DNA from: Larimichthys crocea
Taxonomy: Eukaryota; Chordata; Actinopteri; Sciaenidae
Length of the DNA stretch: 64,000 bases
Assembly: GCF_000972845.2 (NCBI RefSeq)
Contig: NC_040025.1
Coordinates: 22,552,037-22,616,036 of the forward strand
Direction: 5' to 3'
Under the pieces are notes generated by a model, which did no database searches, was not told the DNA's origin, and saw only the letters and a program-made list of their open reading frames with translations. The stretch's first letter is position 1. Each line of letters starts with the position of its first letter. The translations under genes were made by a program, and so were the position numbers. This document shows, in pieces, positions 1 through 22,000 of the stretch.

Positions 1-536
1 AATTTCTTGGGGACAAAGTCTATGCACTAGTGAGTATTTATGCCAGCAGGATGATGAATGTAGGATTAACTCGTGAGCTATATAAAGCTTTGTCCTCTCA
101 GTGAATACTTGGTTTTGGTCTTTTCACATGTTAAGAAAAATTGAGAATACCACAACACTCACCTCTGTTGTCTTAAAATGTTTTTGATCATAGCTAGTAT
201 GAAGTTCCATCATGAGAATATGACTTGACATTGACTCACCCAGGCATAGTCTTTGGTTACATATAGTACAGAAAATATTCATGATGGAAAAGATGGCTTA
301 ATCTTTAAGAGTGAAAGAAAATATCTAGGTTTAAACATGAAGACATCAGCGATGTGTAATTTTATTGATAATTACATAAACTGATGTATTAAATGTGATG
401 TGATGTATAAACTGTGCAGTTGTAAGCTGTATGTTGTTATATTTTTAGTTTTGCTTGTATGTATAAAACAATAATAAAAAATAAAAAAAACATAACAAAC
501 AAAAATTGTTTCATTTAATACATTCATGTTTTACAG
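1..536 (+). other. Intron of the phosphatase gene
   Basis: This AT-rich stretch ends in a TTTTACAG acceptor directly before the first visible phosphatase exon. No coding exon or recognisable repeat was seen in it. It is inferred to be the 3' end of an intron whose donor lies outside the window. Confidence 0.6.
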
Positions 537-3500
537 GGTGCAAACTTTCTCAAGAGCGCAAATCCTAGAGGAGTTTCGTGTTCGATGCCAGGAACTCACA
601 GCCTACGACTACAGAGGCTTCAAACAGGAGTTTGAGGTATGTATGTTTTGAACTTACGTTAGATTTCAGTGTTTGCCATGAGCACTAATGTCTTTGGTTT
701 TGTGAAGGAGCTAAATGACGTTGGCAAAGATCTCCCCACCAGAGCAGGGGAGTCGGAAGCCAACAGAGAGAAGAACAGGTACCCCTACATATTACCATGT
801 AAGTGAAAATCTCAAAAATCTCAAATTACAGCAAATATGTGTGACAATGTATGAGACTTTTCTTTGCTTTTCATTGTCTATATAGATGACCACTGTCGGG
901 TGAGGCTGTCCATTCAAAACTCCCAACCACACACCGACTACATCAATGCCAATTTTGTGCCTGTAAGAACCCAATTTACTTTGTCTCTTGTTTTCATCAC
1001 ACTGTCTTTCTGCTTTACCGCCTGTCTGTCTGTCTCTACACACCTGTCTGCCTCTGTTAATGACCGTGTGTCTGTATTCAGGGTGGAGGATCGGAGAGAG
1101 ACTTCATCTGCACTCAGGGTCCTTTGCACAACACAATTGCTGACTTCTGGAGGATGGTGTGGGAGCAAAATGTCAGGATAATCGTCATGGTGACAGCGCT
1201 GAGACACAAGGACATAGTGAGAAAAGACACAGTCACTTTGTGTGTGTGTGTCTGTGTGTTGCTTTGTGTGTGTATGTGTGTCTGTTTGATGTTAATCTGT
1301 CCTACTTTCCTGATGACATATTTTTTCCTTGATTTAAAAGAACTGATGGATATTTTTAGAATATTTTTATGATATGAACTTTAAAAATCCTATCTCATAG
1401 GCACAGTGAAGTCCTGAGCACAAGTTATATTCACAGATCTTCTGCTGAACAGCTTCATCCTGCTTTAGAGTAAAGTAAGCAGTTAAAACAACCACAGAAC
1501 TCATTAAGGGACAGAAAAAAATGCAGTATATATACAGACAGAAACTCGTATAAAAGGTTCCTAAAAATATCAGGAAAACTTATCTCTGATGCAATATTTA
1601 GAGAAAACAATCTGCACTAATTTCACACAAACTTGCTGCAGTTATTGTGTTCACTATTTTGTAGTGTATCAGTTGTTCTGTACTGTTATTGTTATGCACT
1701 GAATGTAGTATGAAGTTTCCATAAAATATCTCACCTTGTCAGGGGTCTTCATTTTACTGAATGATAGGAAACAAGGTTGGTAACCACAGCTCTAGTGAGT
1801 CTGTACAGACCTGAAAGTAATATTTTCTCATCTAACACCCAGCAAGAAAGAGAATAAGTGTATTTAATAAGTCAAACTATTTCCTACTTCCTGTGTGTTC
1901 AGTTGCTGTGTGATAAGTATTGGCCTCTGGAGCGAGGGACAGTTTATCATGGACGGATCCAAGTGACGACAGTGAACCGTAAACAAGGTCCAGATTATTA
2001 TGTTAGCACCATTGTCCTCAGACAGGTGAGTGAAGGACACCTCCATCATCCTCTTTTGATACATTTAACCTGCTGATGATGGCTTCTGTGTGCACTGACC
2101 GTACTGAATGAATCAAAGAAGAAGTCCTTCAAAGGATCGAAGGAAAGTGTCATGTGTGTGTTACAGAGAGAATGTCCGACAGACAGGATAATCACACATT
2201 ACTACTACCCTTCCTGGCCGGACCGGGGCGTCCCTAAAGCGGTGTCCTCACTCTGTGCCTTCACTGAGCATGTGCGGCAAAATCTGGAGAGCATCCCCCG
2301 CTTGGGGCCAGCTGTAGTTCACTGCAGGTCTGACCTTCAGCACTTCGCCTTAAACAAAACTGTTTTCCTATTAATCCTGTACAGATATCAGATGGTGGAT
2401 GGAGTTTAAAGTCAGCCCTCTGTTTATGTGTTTCAGTGCAGGTATTGGCCGTTCAGGGACATTTGTGACCTTGTTGTGGCTGATGCAGCTGTGTGTGAGG
2501 GGCATCCGGCCTGATATCCGGGCAGCTGTGGAAGATCTGCGGCTCCATCGAATGTGGATGGTCCAGAATCTGGTTAGTCCTGTACTGACACTCACCTGCA
2601 GTTGTAGAAGAACTATTCAAATATTTGAATTGAGCAATAGCAAAGTTAAAACGTGCTCCAGTACCAGTAAAAGTCCTGCATTTAAATATTTACTTAAAAG
2701 TACAAAAGTGTTAGCAGCAACATGTACTTTAATTATTACAAATATTTTTAATATTGAATGAATAGTACAGTTTAGAAACACTTTATTTTATAAACTGATG
2801 TTTTGTATGTAAATCCTAAATTAATTATAGATGTTGGATAAATAAGAGGAATAAAAACAATATTTCTGTGTCAAAAGTAGAACTAGAATTGTAGTTAACT
2901 ACAGTACTTAAATGTACTTACTTTCCACCACTGCTCACCTGAATACCGTCATCAAACATTTGTGAAATTTGTTTTTAAGTTTAAAGTTAGACTCAACAAA
3001 AATAAACACACCACTCTTTTGTTTCTAAGTATTCTTCTATGCACACAAAAGAAAGGTTTATTTCTCTCAAATTTTGTTCACAAATTTATGAAAAGCCGTG
3101 TCAGGGAGCGCTTCTCCTCTGCCAAGATAACCCATCGACCTGACAGATGTGGCACATCAAGATGCTGATTTAACAACATGATTACTGCCTCAGATTAGTC
3201 TGAATAAAAGGACACTCAAATATGCACAATTTTATCTTGAAAGGGCAGTTATTTGATACTAACTATGGCTATTGACCTGCACTACTTTGCCTCTAATTGG
3301 CTTAACCTAAACCTAAAGAGAACAAGGCAGGTGTGTTGAATCAGCATCTTGATGTGCCACACTTGTCAGGTGGATGGATTATTTTGGCAAAGGAAACTTG
3401 AGAAATAAACCTTTTGTTTTCATAGAAAAGTTCTGAGATCTTTTACTTCTTAAAGTTACTTATGGTAGTAAAAACAGAAAAGTTGTGTTCATATTTTTGT

Positions 3501-4573
3501 TCAGTGTAGCTATAAAGGAATATTCAGAAATATTAAAACCACAGTGTAAATGTACTTTATTACAAAGAAAGTCTTTGCATTCATTATTGTGCAGTAAACT
3601 ATATACAAAGGTATATACATATCAATAAACTATACTCAATTAAAAGTGCTCATCATGCAGGCAAATGTTAATGCTTTAATGAATAGAGGTATGAGTATTG
3701 TCTATCGTGCCAGAAGCTATGCTGCCCTCACATCTGTATGGTAAATATAAAGCTCCAGCTAGCAGCTGCTTACCTTAGCTTAGCTTAAAGAATGGAAATA
3801 GGAAGAACAGCTCTCCTTGTTTCCAGTCTGCTAGTGAAGGTAATCTAAATTAATCTTATCTAATCAATAATATCCTGTGAAACAATAATGCAGAATCCTA
3901 CTCATATCTTTGTATTTTTCACCACTGCTTGGTGCATAATATTATTATATATTTATCATAAAACGGAGTTTATATGCACTTAAATTAACTGTATATATCT
4001 GTATAGTCTGCAGTTATTAGTGCATTTAAATGCATACCTGTAATTCACTCACATGTATTCCATTGTGTTCCTCATAAATCTGTTATCTCCATACTCAAAC
4101 ACTGTGTGCTCCATATGGGATGAAGCATGCTGATTAACTGCTCATTCTTTTGTGTATTCAGGAACAGTACATATGTGTTTATCAGTGTCTGCTACACTGG
4201 CTCAGTGGGGGAACCTCAGCACGGTGAGAACAAACCACGAGCACCAGCACACATCAAATTCAATTTCAGCACAGGCAGCGTATTATTATTCACTGTGATT
4301 TCTGATACTGACATTTTAATTAGGTGTCTTCCCTTTTGCAGCAGCCCACAAACTCACGGATCCAGTTCGAATATTAACCACCACAATCAGGAGCTACCCC
4401 ACAGCTCATCATCACAGGGAAGAAGAGGGAGGAGGAGACGTCACCATCGTCACCAGACACCTCCATCAGACCAACCACAGAACACAGTGCAGCAGATTTT
4501 ACACCCTGGGAACTTACTGAGGAGGTTACTGCCATCTTCATCACTGTTTAATTCAGGCTCACACACCTCCTGA
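537..4573 (+). CDS. Receptor-type protein tyrosine phosphatase, catalytic domain and C-terminus (5' partial)
   Basis: Nine exons are visible: 537-636, 708-798, 886-962, 1082-1216, 1903-2025, 2167-2327, 2437-2572, 4162-4223 and 4342-4573, with continuous phase and TGA stop. They encode one tyrosine-phosphatase domain that removes phosphate from phosphotyrosine on cytoplasmic substrates. Motifs seen in order: [11 protein letters not shown] (phosphotyrosine loop), [15 protein letters not shown], a WPDRGVP loop (general acid Asp), and the [12 protein letters not shown] signature with nucleophilic Cys and Arg split across the 2327/2437 splice. The Q-loop side reads MVQNLEQY. All key residues are present, so the domain should be active. 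After the domain is a 78-residue tail with an Arg/His-rich cluster, unlike the short tails I know in this group. The single domain and its sequence resemble R3-type receptor PTPs (PTPRV/PTPRH/PTPRJ group); the exact paralogue is not settled. Ectodomain and membrane segment lie upstream of the window. Confidence 0.85.
2988..3508. mobile_element. Non-autonomous Tc1-like element in the last long phosphatase intron
   Basis: Both ends begin with TA and carry related inverted termini: the left reads TAGACTCAACAAAAATAAAC and the right, reversed, reads TACACTGAACAAAAATATGA. Long subterminal inverted arms follow. The left arm contains 'CTCTCAAATTTTGTTCACAA' and a 'CCATCGACCTGACAGATGTG' segment, mirrored near 3325-3410. 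The sequence matches the ends of fish Tc1-like transposons as I know them. No transposase remains in 521 bp, so it is a deletion derivative mobilised in trans. It lies in the intron between exons ending 2572 and starting 4162, and interrupts no exon. Confidence 0.75.
3735..3870. repeat. Interspersed fish repeat, copy 1
   Basis: A segment with 'AAATATAAAGCTCCAGC', 'TTAGCTTAGCTTAAAGAATG' and 'GGAAATAGG' closely resembles another at 19085-19230 inside QARS1 ('AAATATGAAGCTGCTACC', 'TTAGCTTAGAATAAAGACTG', 'GGAAACAGAGG'). Two diverged copies in unrelated introns show a dispersed repeat, probably a short non-autonomous element. No ends or target duplications could be fixed. Confidence 0.5.
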
Positions 4574-4739
4574 GCTCACATACTGTGTAGCTCATAATAG
4601 AAAAACAAACAACACACGGCTGGGTACAAAAGAGTGCCCTCATGAAGTACTTGAGAAGGAAGGAGAAAGACTGCAGAAATGTTGTGCGTGTACGACGATG
4701 ACAGGCCCTGCAGGCGTGAAACTGGTCTGACAACATGCA

Positions 4740-4745
4740 AATAAA
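4740..4745 (+). terminator. Candidate polyadenylation signal of the phosphatase gene
   Basis: AATAAA lies 167 bases after the TGA stop. A second AATAAA occurs near 4921. Either could define the 3' end; the choice cannot be made from sequence alone. Confidence 0.5.
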
Positions 4746-6244
4746 TGCCAGAAACCAAACACGCAGCAGTTTGTATTGCCACCAGAAGGGAAAATTAAGT
4801 ACAGAACCAGCTGCTCAGGCCAAACCTGTTCTTCTACTGTGAATCACTTACCGTGAAATGCATGAGAACAATGATCAGGCTGCTATCAGTGCATGAAGTG
4901 CTCCATCTACTGAATTCAGCTAATAAATCGATATAAACGACAAATTTTTGTACTCCTGTTTGCCTCCATGAGTGATGAAGTGATGTGGTGAGATGACTTT
5001 TATTTAGGCCCCCCCTTCTTTTTTTTGAAAAAAGAAAAAAAAAAAATTATATATATATATCATTGTGCATCATTTCATTTCACACAATGCAGACCATCAG
5101 TACTTAAAAGGATGCATGTGCAGAATTGATAGCAGACTTGCTAGAAAGGCAGACACATGGTATAGTGGCTGTACAAAAAAGGTCATGTTTCGAAAAACAC
5201 ACAGGCACTGCCATTCTCCTTAGATGACTGAAACCCATTACAGTACATGAAGGAGCTATGAGTATTGTACATTATAGAACATTAAGGGCTAACCCACTTC
5301 TTTTTTTCCAGTCTTTCACCTGTCATGTAATAAACATGTATAATACAATAGACCCCCCCCCTCCCCTTCAGGGTGACTTTCGGGGTTGGTGATGGACAGG
5401 AGAAAGAAAAGGAGGATCCAGCAGCAATCAGCATCCTTCACCCTCACCTCTACAAGCACTAATGGCCACAGGTAGAGTTGCGACGCTGTATTGCAATAAA
5501 GTCCATGTTCTGATGCGATTCAATGCTGCCAAGCTTGTCCAACGAGGGGGCGCTAAGAGCCCAGGCAGCATTCACTAACAAGCAAGTCATCTCCAAAGTT
5601 CGATGAGTCCTTGTGCGAACTCTGCACAGGACAGAGGAGAGTGAAATACAAAGGAAGCAGGAGAGTTCGTACAACTTGAAAATGAGATTTTAAGCCTATG
5701 TTTGGCTACTTAATACCACCGAGGTATTCACTGTGAGACTTAACTGTGACCAAGGAGAGCGAGAATGAAGAGATGTTTAAGAAAAGCAGCATAGCGCAGG
5801 CCGACCCCAGAGAAAATATATGAAATATATTACAGATTAAAACAAAGACAGGAAATAAAATCAACTATTGTTTCAGACTATTGGTGAGGAGAACCAACAA
5901 GTAAAATAACATTTAAATTAGAGTTCAGGTCCAATAAAAAGAAACATCCTACATCCTTTGGCCAAACAACAAAAAGAAAGAAAAACATGGTACGGTTGAA
6001 AGACTGCCTCAATAAGACAAATTATCTGTATTGGTTGTATGTGTATGTACAGTCCGTGTGTGTGTGTGTGTTTGTGTACACGATATGCTGACACAATGAA
6101 TATAAACATACATACATGCCACCCTTAAAGACCACAAGAGGGTGTAAGAGGATAGAAAACTACTCATAATGAGCAATGAAAAGGCTGGGTGAAGAGAAAG
6201 CGGAAGAGTCTAGTCCATTTTATTCTTCTCCTCCTCCGGTACAA
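4746..6244. other. Convergent 3' regions of the phosphatase gene and QRICH1
   Basis: The two genes point at each other here. Nearest the QRICH1 stop is probable QRICH1 3' UTR (minus strand), containing an AATAAA on the minus strand near 6218-6223 and another near 4997-5003. Homopolymer runs (A, C and T) and a short AT repeat occur near 5020-5060 and 5350. No open reading frame here looks like a protein. Confidence 0.45.
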
Positions 6245-10745
<4,501 letters not shown>

Positions 10746-10829
10746 CGCTGTCTTCTTCTATAGAGGGGGGTTCTGAGGAAAAGGAGATACTTTTATTAAC
10801 TTTTTATGAACGGTTACATATTTCATTTT

Positions 10830-11250
10830 TTGACAGACCTCACTGTGTATACTGTAAATACTGTCCATACATATATTTATACTGATAATTCTGTTTACAC
10901 TGTGCCATATTGCCACATGGATGTCTTTTAGCTTGTATATAATTTTAGATCTGTATATTTCATGTTTATGCTGTTTTCACCGGGATAAGAGGGAAACCAT
11001 ATTTCAATACTCTGTGTGTCCTGTAGATATAGCAGCTTTGACAATAAAGTTGACTTGACTTGCACTTTAACCCTGAAAAACAACCACACACATACACAAA
11101 GGGACATGCAAATGTGGAGAGAGATGGTGGAGTGATGGGCAGCCACCCAGAGCAGCACCCTGCAAGCAGTTGGGCCACCCCGGCTTGAACCAACCACCCT
11201 CCGGTTCCCAAGCCAGGTCTCTATGGACTGAGCTGTGGATCACATCTCGA
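10830..11250 (-). mobile_element. tRNA-derived SINE with LINE-like tail in QRICH1 intron 1
   Basis: Read on the minus strand, the element starts near 11245 with a tRNA-like head: an A-box-like AGCTCAGTCCATAGAGAC and a B-box GGTTCAAGCC (near 11180). The body ends in 'AAGTCAAGTCAACTTTATTG' (near 11040-11060), a tail shared with fish retroposons. The internal order of a polymerase III head followed by a LINE-derived tail is typical of a SINE. It sits in the first intron of QRICH1 in the gene's own orientation. The 3' limit is uncertain. Confidence 0.6.
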
Positions 11251-11785
11251 TAACAAAAAGTAAAAAGACGTAACAATAAAAAGGACAATGGCATTGCACT
11301 GACATCAGTTACAGCTCCACAGTGTTGACCTACAGATCACTGTCCAGTAACAACACACACACAGACGATAAGAGGAAAGGGTTAACTCTAGCTGCGTGTG
11401 TACGAGCAGGGACAAAAGCGCGGCCACTTTCCAAAACCCGATGCAGTATTCACAGCAGGGACGGAAACGGCTGCTTAATGAAAACACGCGAGTTTTTTTT
11501 TTGTTTTTACAACAGCAATTAAAGTCGCGAACATCTGCACGGTGCAAACATCTTCAGTCTGACAGCTGGTTGCACAACGAGCTATGGGTTGTTAGCCAGG
11601 CACACGGCTAACTAACTAACTAACTAGCCGCGTGTTGTTTTCGAATAAGACCCAGCCACTGTGTGTGTGTGTAATGGTGCGTTCAAGTGTAAAACAACCG
11701 CGAAGCCGGTGGTAAACACGCAGAAAAGCAGCGAGAAGTGGGGTGAACCTAAAGCTAGCAGGCTAACATTAGCAGGCGCGTTACC

Positions 11786-12080
11786 TCTCTTCCTCAACCG
11801 GGCCGAGCCTCTTCTCTAACCCCTCGGTACGTCACTCCTCTTCCACCGAGCACGAAAGCGAGCTGCTGCTGCTAACGTCTCCGTGTGTCCGGTTTTGTTC
11901 TTTTAATCCCCCCCACGATGTTCGTCAGATAGCTAGCTGCCTTTTTTTTTCTTAACCACTCATATTTCGCTGGGCGCCATCTTACAACAACTAACCCCTC
12001 AGACCAATAGGCAGGCGATTTGTAACTCTGTCGTGTTCTCGCGATGTTTCCGCCGCGGGATATCGTGATAACTGGCGCGC
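11786..12080 (-). promoter_or_regulatory. qrich1: QRICH1 promoter and non-coding first exon
   Basis: On the minus strand a donor (AGAG|GTAACGCGCC) at 11785/11786 follows GC-rich sequence that is a good candidate first exon, to be joined to the acceptor near 10759. Upstream the region is rich in CpG compared with the AT-rich surroundings and contains a CCAAT box (near 12003) and a TCTCGCGA-type core (near 12036). No TATA box was found. The transcription start is inferred to lie at about 11.9-12.0 kb. Confidence 0.5.
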
Positions 12081-12479
12081 GCAGGAGAGTCCGTTAAAGG
12101 CGACACGCGCAGGCAAAGTTAGACGCCGAGATCAAGTAGATGTCAGTCCACCTTAAAACCCTGTTATGCCCAGGCAGACGCTCCTAGTGGTTCACTGGCT
12201 TCTGAATCTTTTAAGGTAGACCCGGAGAGATGCGCTGAATATTTGGGTGGTTCTCCGCGAGCTCTGGGCAGTGGAGGGTTAATTCCCACGCATTTACACT
12301 TCAGCGTGGTTTGCAGTCTGCCACACTGCTTTTTGTTGTTTTGGCCGCTTGAGTATTAAATTTAAAAATTGGAGGAGGGGGCATGTCTTTCTCTTTCACA
12401 GATTGAGATAGCCTAAAACCTTGTATTTTATTATGGTTTATGCACCAAGGCACATCATACTTTAAGACTGATATCAGTA

Positions 12480-13060
12480 CGATGAAGAGCAACTCAATTG
12501 TTTATATAAAACAAAAATGGGAAGGAGAGCTGGATATTGAAATCACCCCCAGAGGAATGGTCTCATAATCCACACCCAGAAGTCGACCACAAATTCAAGT
12601 TCAAGTTGGAGAGATTTTTGCATCTGGAAGAATTGTGTGAGGTTTTTCATAACCCCCATAATAAAATCAAAACAAACTGAGCATCAGAACCTGCATCAGA
12701 ATGCTGGAGACAATGTGGATAATTAATGGCAGACCATACTCACATTTTTTTGGTCTTGCCCCGTTTTACAACCCTTCTGGACTCTACTTGGGGAATATAT
12801 CAAGGGATCTAGATAACAGGGATAGATATTTATTAAAAATCCTTATGGCAGCAAATAAAAAGGCAATAACTAGATGCTGGCTTCTTAAAGAACCTCTCAC
12901 CTTGAACCAATGGAACAATATAATAAATAACATATACAGTATGGAACGCATACCATTTAGTTTGAGACTACAGAAGGAAAAGGGAAAAGAATACTGGGCT
13001 AAATGGGTTACATATTTAGCCGATGCAGAGTGTGACAGCTAAAGCTGTAATAAACATAGT
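12480..13060 (+). mobile_element. L1/Tx1-type LINE fragment, ORF2 C-terminus
   Basis: Plus-strand translation across two frames gives a retrotransposon ORF2 C-terminus: a Cys/His segment (CWRQCG ... HFFWSCPVLQPFW) followed by RDRYLLKILMAANKKAITR and CWLLKEPLTLNQW. The frame breaks near 12755, so it is a dead 5'-truncated copy. It lies between QRICH1 and the 3' side of QARS1, about 400 bp upstream of the QRICH1 promoter. Confidence 0.75.
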
Positions 13061-13309
13061 TGTGAACGAAAGTGTATCATCCTGTGACTAATATTCCTAT
13101 GTGTGTTATTCAATGTGACTGAATGACCTCATGTTTGTGTTAGGAAACAAACAAAAAAAGACTGATATCTGTAGTGGTCAATAACATGTTTTCTATAATA
13201 ATAGTAATCAATAGTATCACTATTATTAAAACAAAAACATTATGTAATAATGTCTAAAAAATATGTCAATATTTACCATAATGTCAATTATGCTGCTTAA
13301 TACAACTGC

Positions 13310-13876
13310 AAAGTTAGCCACACAATATATGGATATTATTATAGGTCTGGGATTGTGACACAAGACAAAGGAGAAGGTGAGGCCTCAGGTCACGCCGAAC
13401 ATCCAGGGATTGGATATCGAGATAGTCGCACACTTGGGTGTTCACCTTAACGATAAAATGGGCTGGTTGGACAACACAGACAAGGAGAAGGGCCGAAGTT
13501 GTTTTCACTTGTTCAGGAGACTGAGGTCCTTTGGAGTGTTTAGGAGGTTAGAAACATACTATAACACTGTGGTGGCATCTGCATTATTCTATGCAGTCAT
13601 CTGCTAGGGAGTGGGAAGCATGGAGAGACAGAAAAAGACTTAAACTGGTCATGAGGGCCAGCTCTGTCCTAGACTGCCCTGTAGACTCCACAGAGGCCTT
13701 AAACTAAAATCACAGGTCCTCCAACAGCTGTCAGACTCTTTAACACCAGCATGACTTAACGACTTATTTCTATATATTTATCATTTATGAGTAATTTCTT
13801 ATTTACTTTGTGTTTATGAGTTGTTGTGACAAGTGAATTTCCCATGTGGGATTATTAAAGTCAATCTTATCTAATA
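13310..13876 (+). mobile_element. Rex1-like LINE fragment, 3' end
   Basis: The plus strand encodes the end of a reverse transcriptase (LGVHLNDKMGWLDNTD, then FHLFRRLRSFGVFRRLETYY and NTVVASALFYAVIC), interrupted by a stop where WGS normally follows. A UTR-like tail ends 'GGGATTATTAAAGTCAATCT', typical of this fish LINE group as I know it. It is truncated at its 5' end and is not functional. Confidence 0.75.
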
Positions 13877-14660
13877 ATATAGCTCAGTCTTACTGGCTAT
13901 GTTACATAAAAACCGACTGTTTTCTAAACTTACTAGACTTTTATTACTGAAATCATGAGTGATCTTAATAGCAATAATAGCAACTGTCACACACTTAGTT
14001 TGAATATTGTGCAAAGGTACCAATACTAAAGGCCAAAATATCACGATACCAAGTCAAACATTTGATTTGGATAGAAAAGTATCACTTCAAAATATTAAGA
14101 ATATCATCAGCTTCAAAAACTCAGTACAGAGACATTGCAGAGTGTTCTTGAGTCATATTTATTCTTGTTTCCCGTAAAAAGGACACACATGCACCCCTCT
14201 GAGTCTTAAAAAACAAAACGTGGTGGTTTGGTAGTGACTCACCACATTTTTAGGAAAATCATGAATGGCATTTGAGAGCATCTCCTCTGTGTAACACCAG
14301 CTCAGAGCCGATATTAAATTAGCATACAGCAGATCCTTGTTGAACAACGATCAAGGTTGCATACATTCAACAAAGAGGAAACGCTGTAAGTGAATTATTA
14401 TTGCAGCAGGTATAGAAAAAGAAACAAGCCGACTCTGAAACTGACTGACCAAGCTTGTGACAGAGAGAAGTCTCACTGATGGAACTTTGTCTCCCACAAT
14501 TCTGTTGAATGAATATGATTATGGACGTGTAATTATTACAGTCAATCTTAGCCAAAGCCCTCTGTGTTCTTTCTGATGTTATACATTAGGCGATGCAATC
14601 AATTTCGACATGTATCTGTGGGCTCATGGGAAGCTAAACGTGTGGCTTGATCTCAGTCAA
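13877..14660. other. QARS1 3' flank
   Basis: This AT-rich stretch follows the QARS1 stop (on the minus strand) and probably includes its 3' UTR. A minus-strand AATAAA occurs at about 14158-14163, some 500 bases past the stop. No other gene was seen. Confidence 0.4.
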
Positions 14661-21426
<6,766 letters not shown>

Positions 21427-22000
21427 TTTTCCACCGTGTTCACCGGCAAAGATCGGAAACCAGACCCACACGCTGACCACCGCACACGACTCGGAGAGCA
21501 AGGGCGACTTCCTGTACGGCTCAATAATGAGCAATAAAACCGCACCAATAGGAAGCCGCCGGGGAGGGATAATATTGACCAATCGCGTATGAGCTTGGTT
21601 TAAGTCACCGCCTACTACGAGCGAAAGAGCCAATCAGCAGCTGTGTTTACATCCGATAGCGCAATCTCGGTAATGTTGCATCAGACTGATGTTTCGGTAT
21701 TTTCTTATAATTATTAACGTGAAATTATGCCCGGAATCATTATTATCTATGTAAGACAACATTATGAGTTATAACTACTTAAACTTTGCACTTTCCATTA
21801 AAAGTATCGGCTCAAATTGCAACGCGTTGTAAGGTCTTTGTTGTCCAGCTGGAAACAACTCCGTGAAAGTTACAGACTCTGGCTGCTGCAGACGTGAAGT
21901 GAAGTTGTAGTTCTCTCCTAAAAAACATGAATGTGTCACTGCAGTCAGTGTTTGTAGGTTATTTTTATCTATAAACTATAAACTGTTGATGAAAACAGTT
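21427..22000. promoter_or_regulatory. Divergent QARS1/OGG1 promoter
   Basis: Only 574 bases separate the QARS1 start codon (minus) from the OGG1 start codon (plus). The segment holds three CCAAT boxes (near 21545, 21579 and 21630), two with the good NF-Y context ACCAATCG and GCCAATCAG, and is CpG-richer than its flanks up to about 21670. No TATA box was seen in the CCAAT cluster. NF-Y-bound, TATA-less cores are typical of bidirectional housekeeping promoters; shared control of the two genes is inference. Confidence 0.6.
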
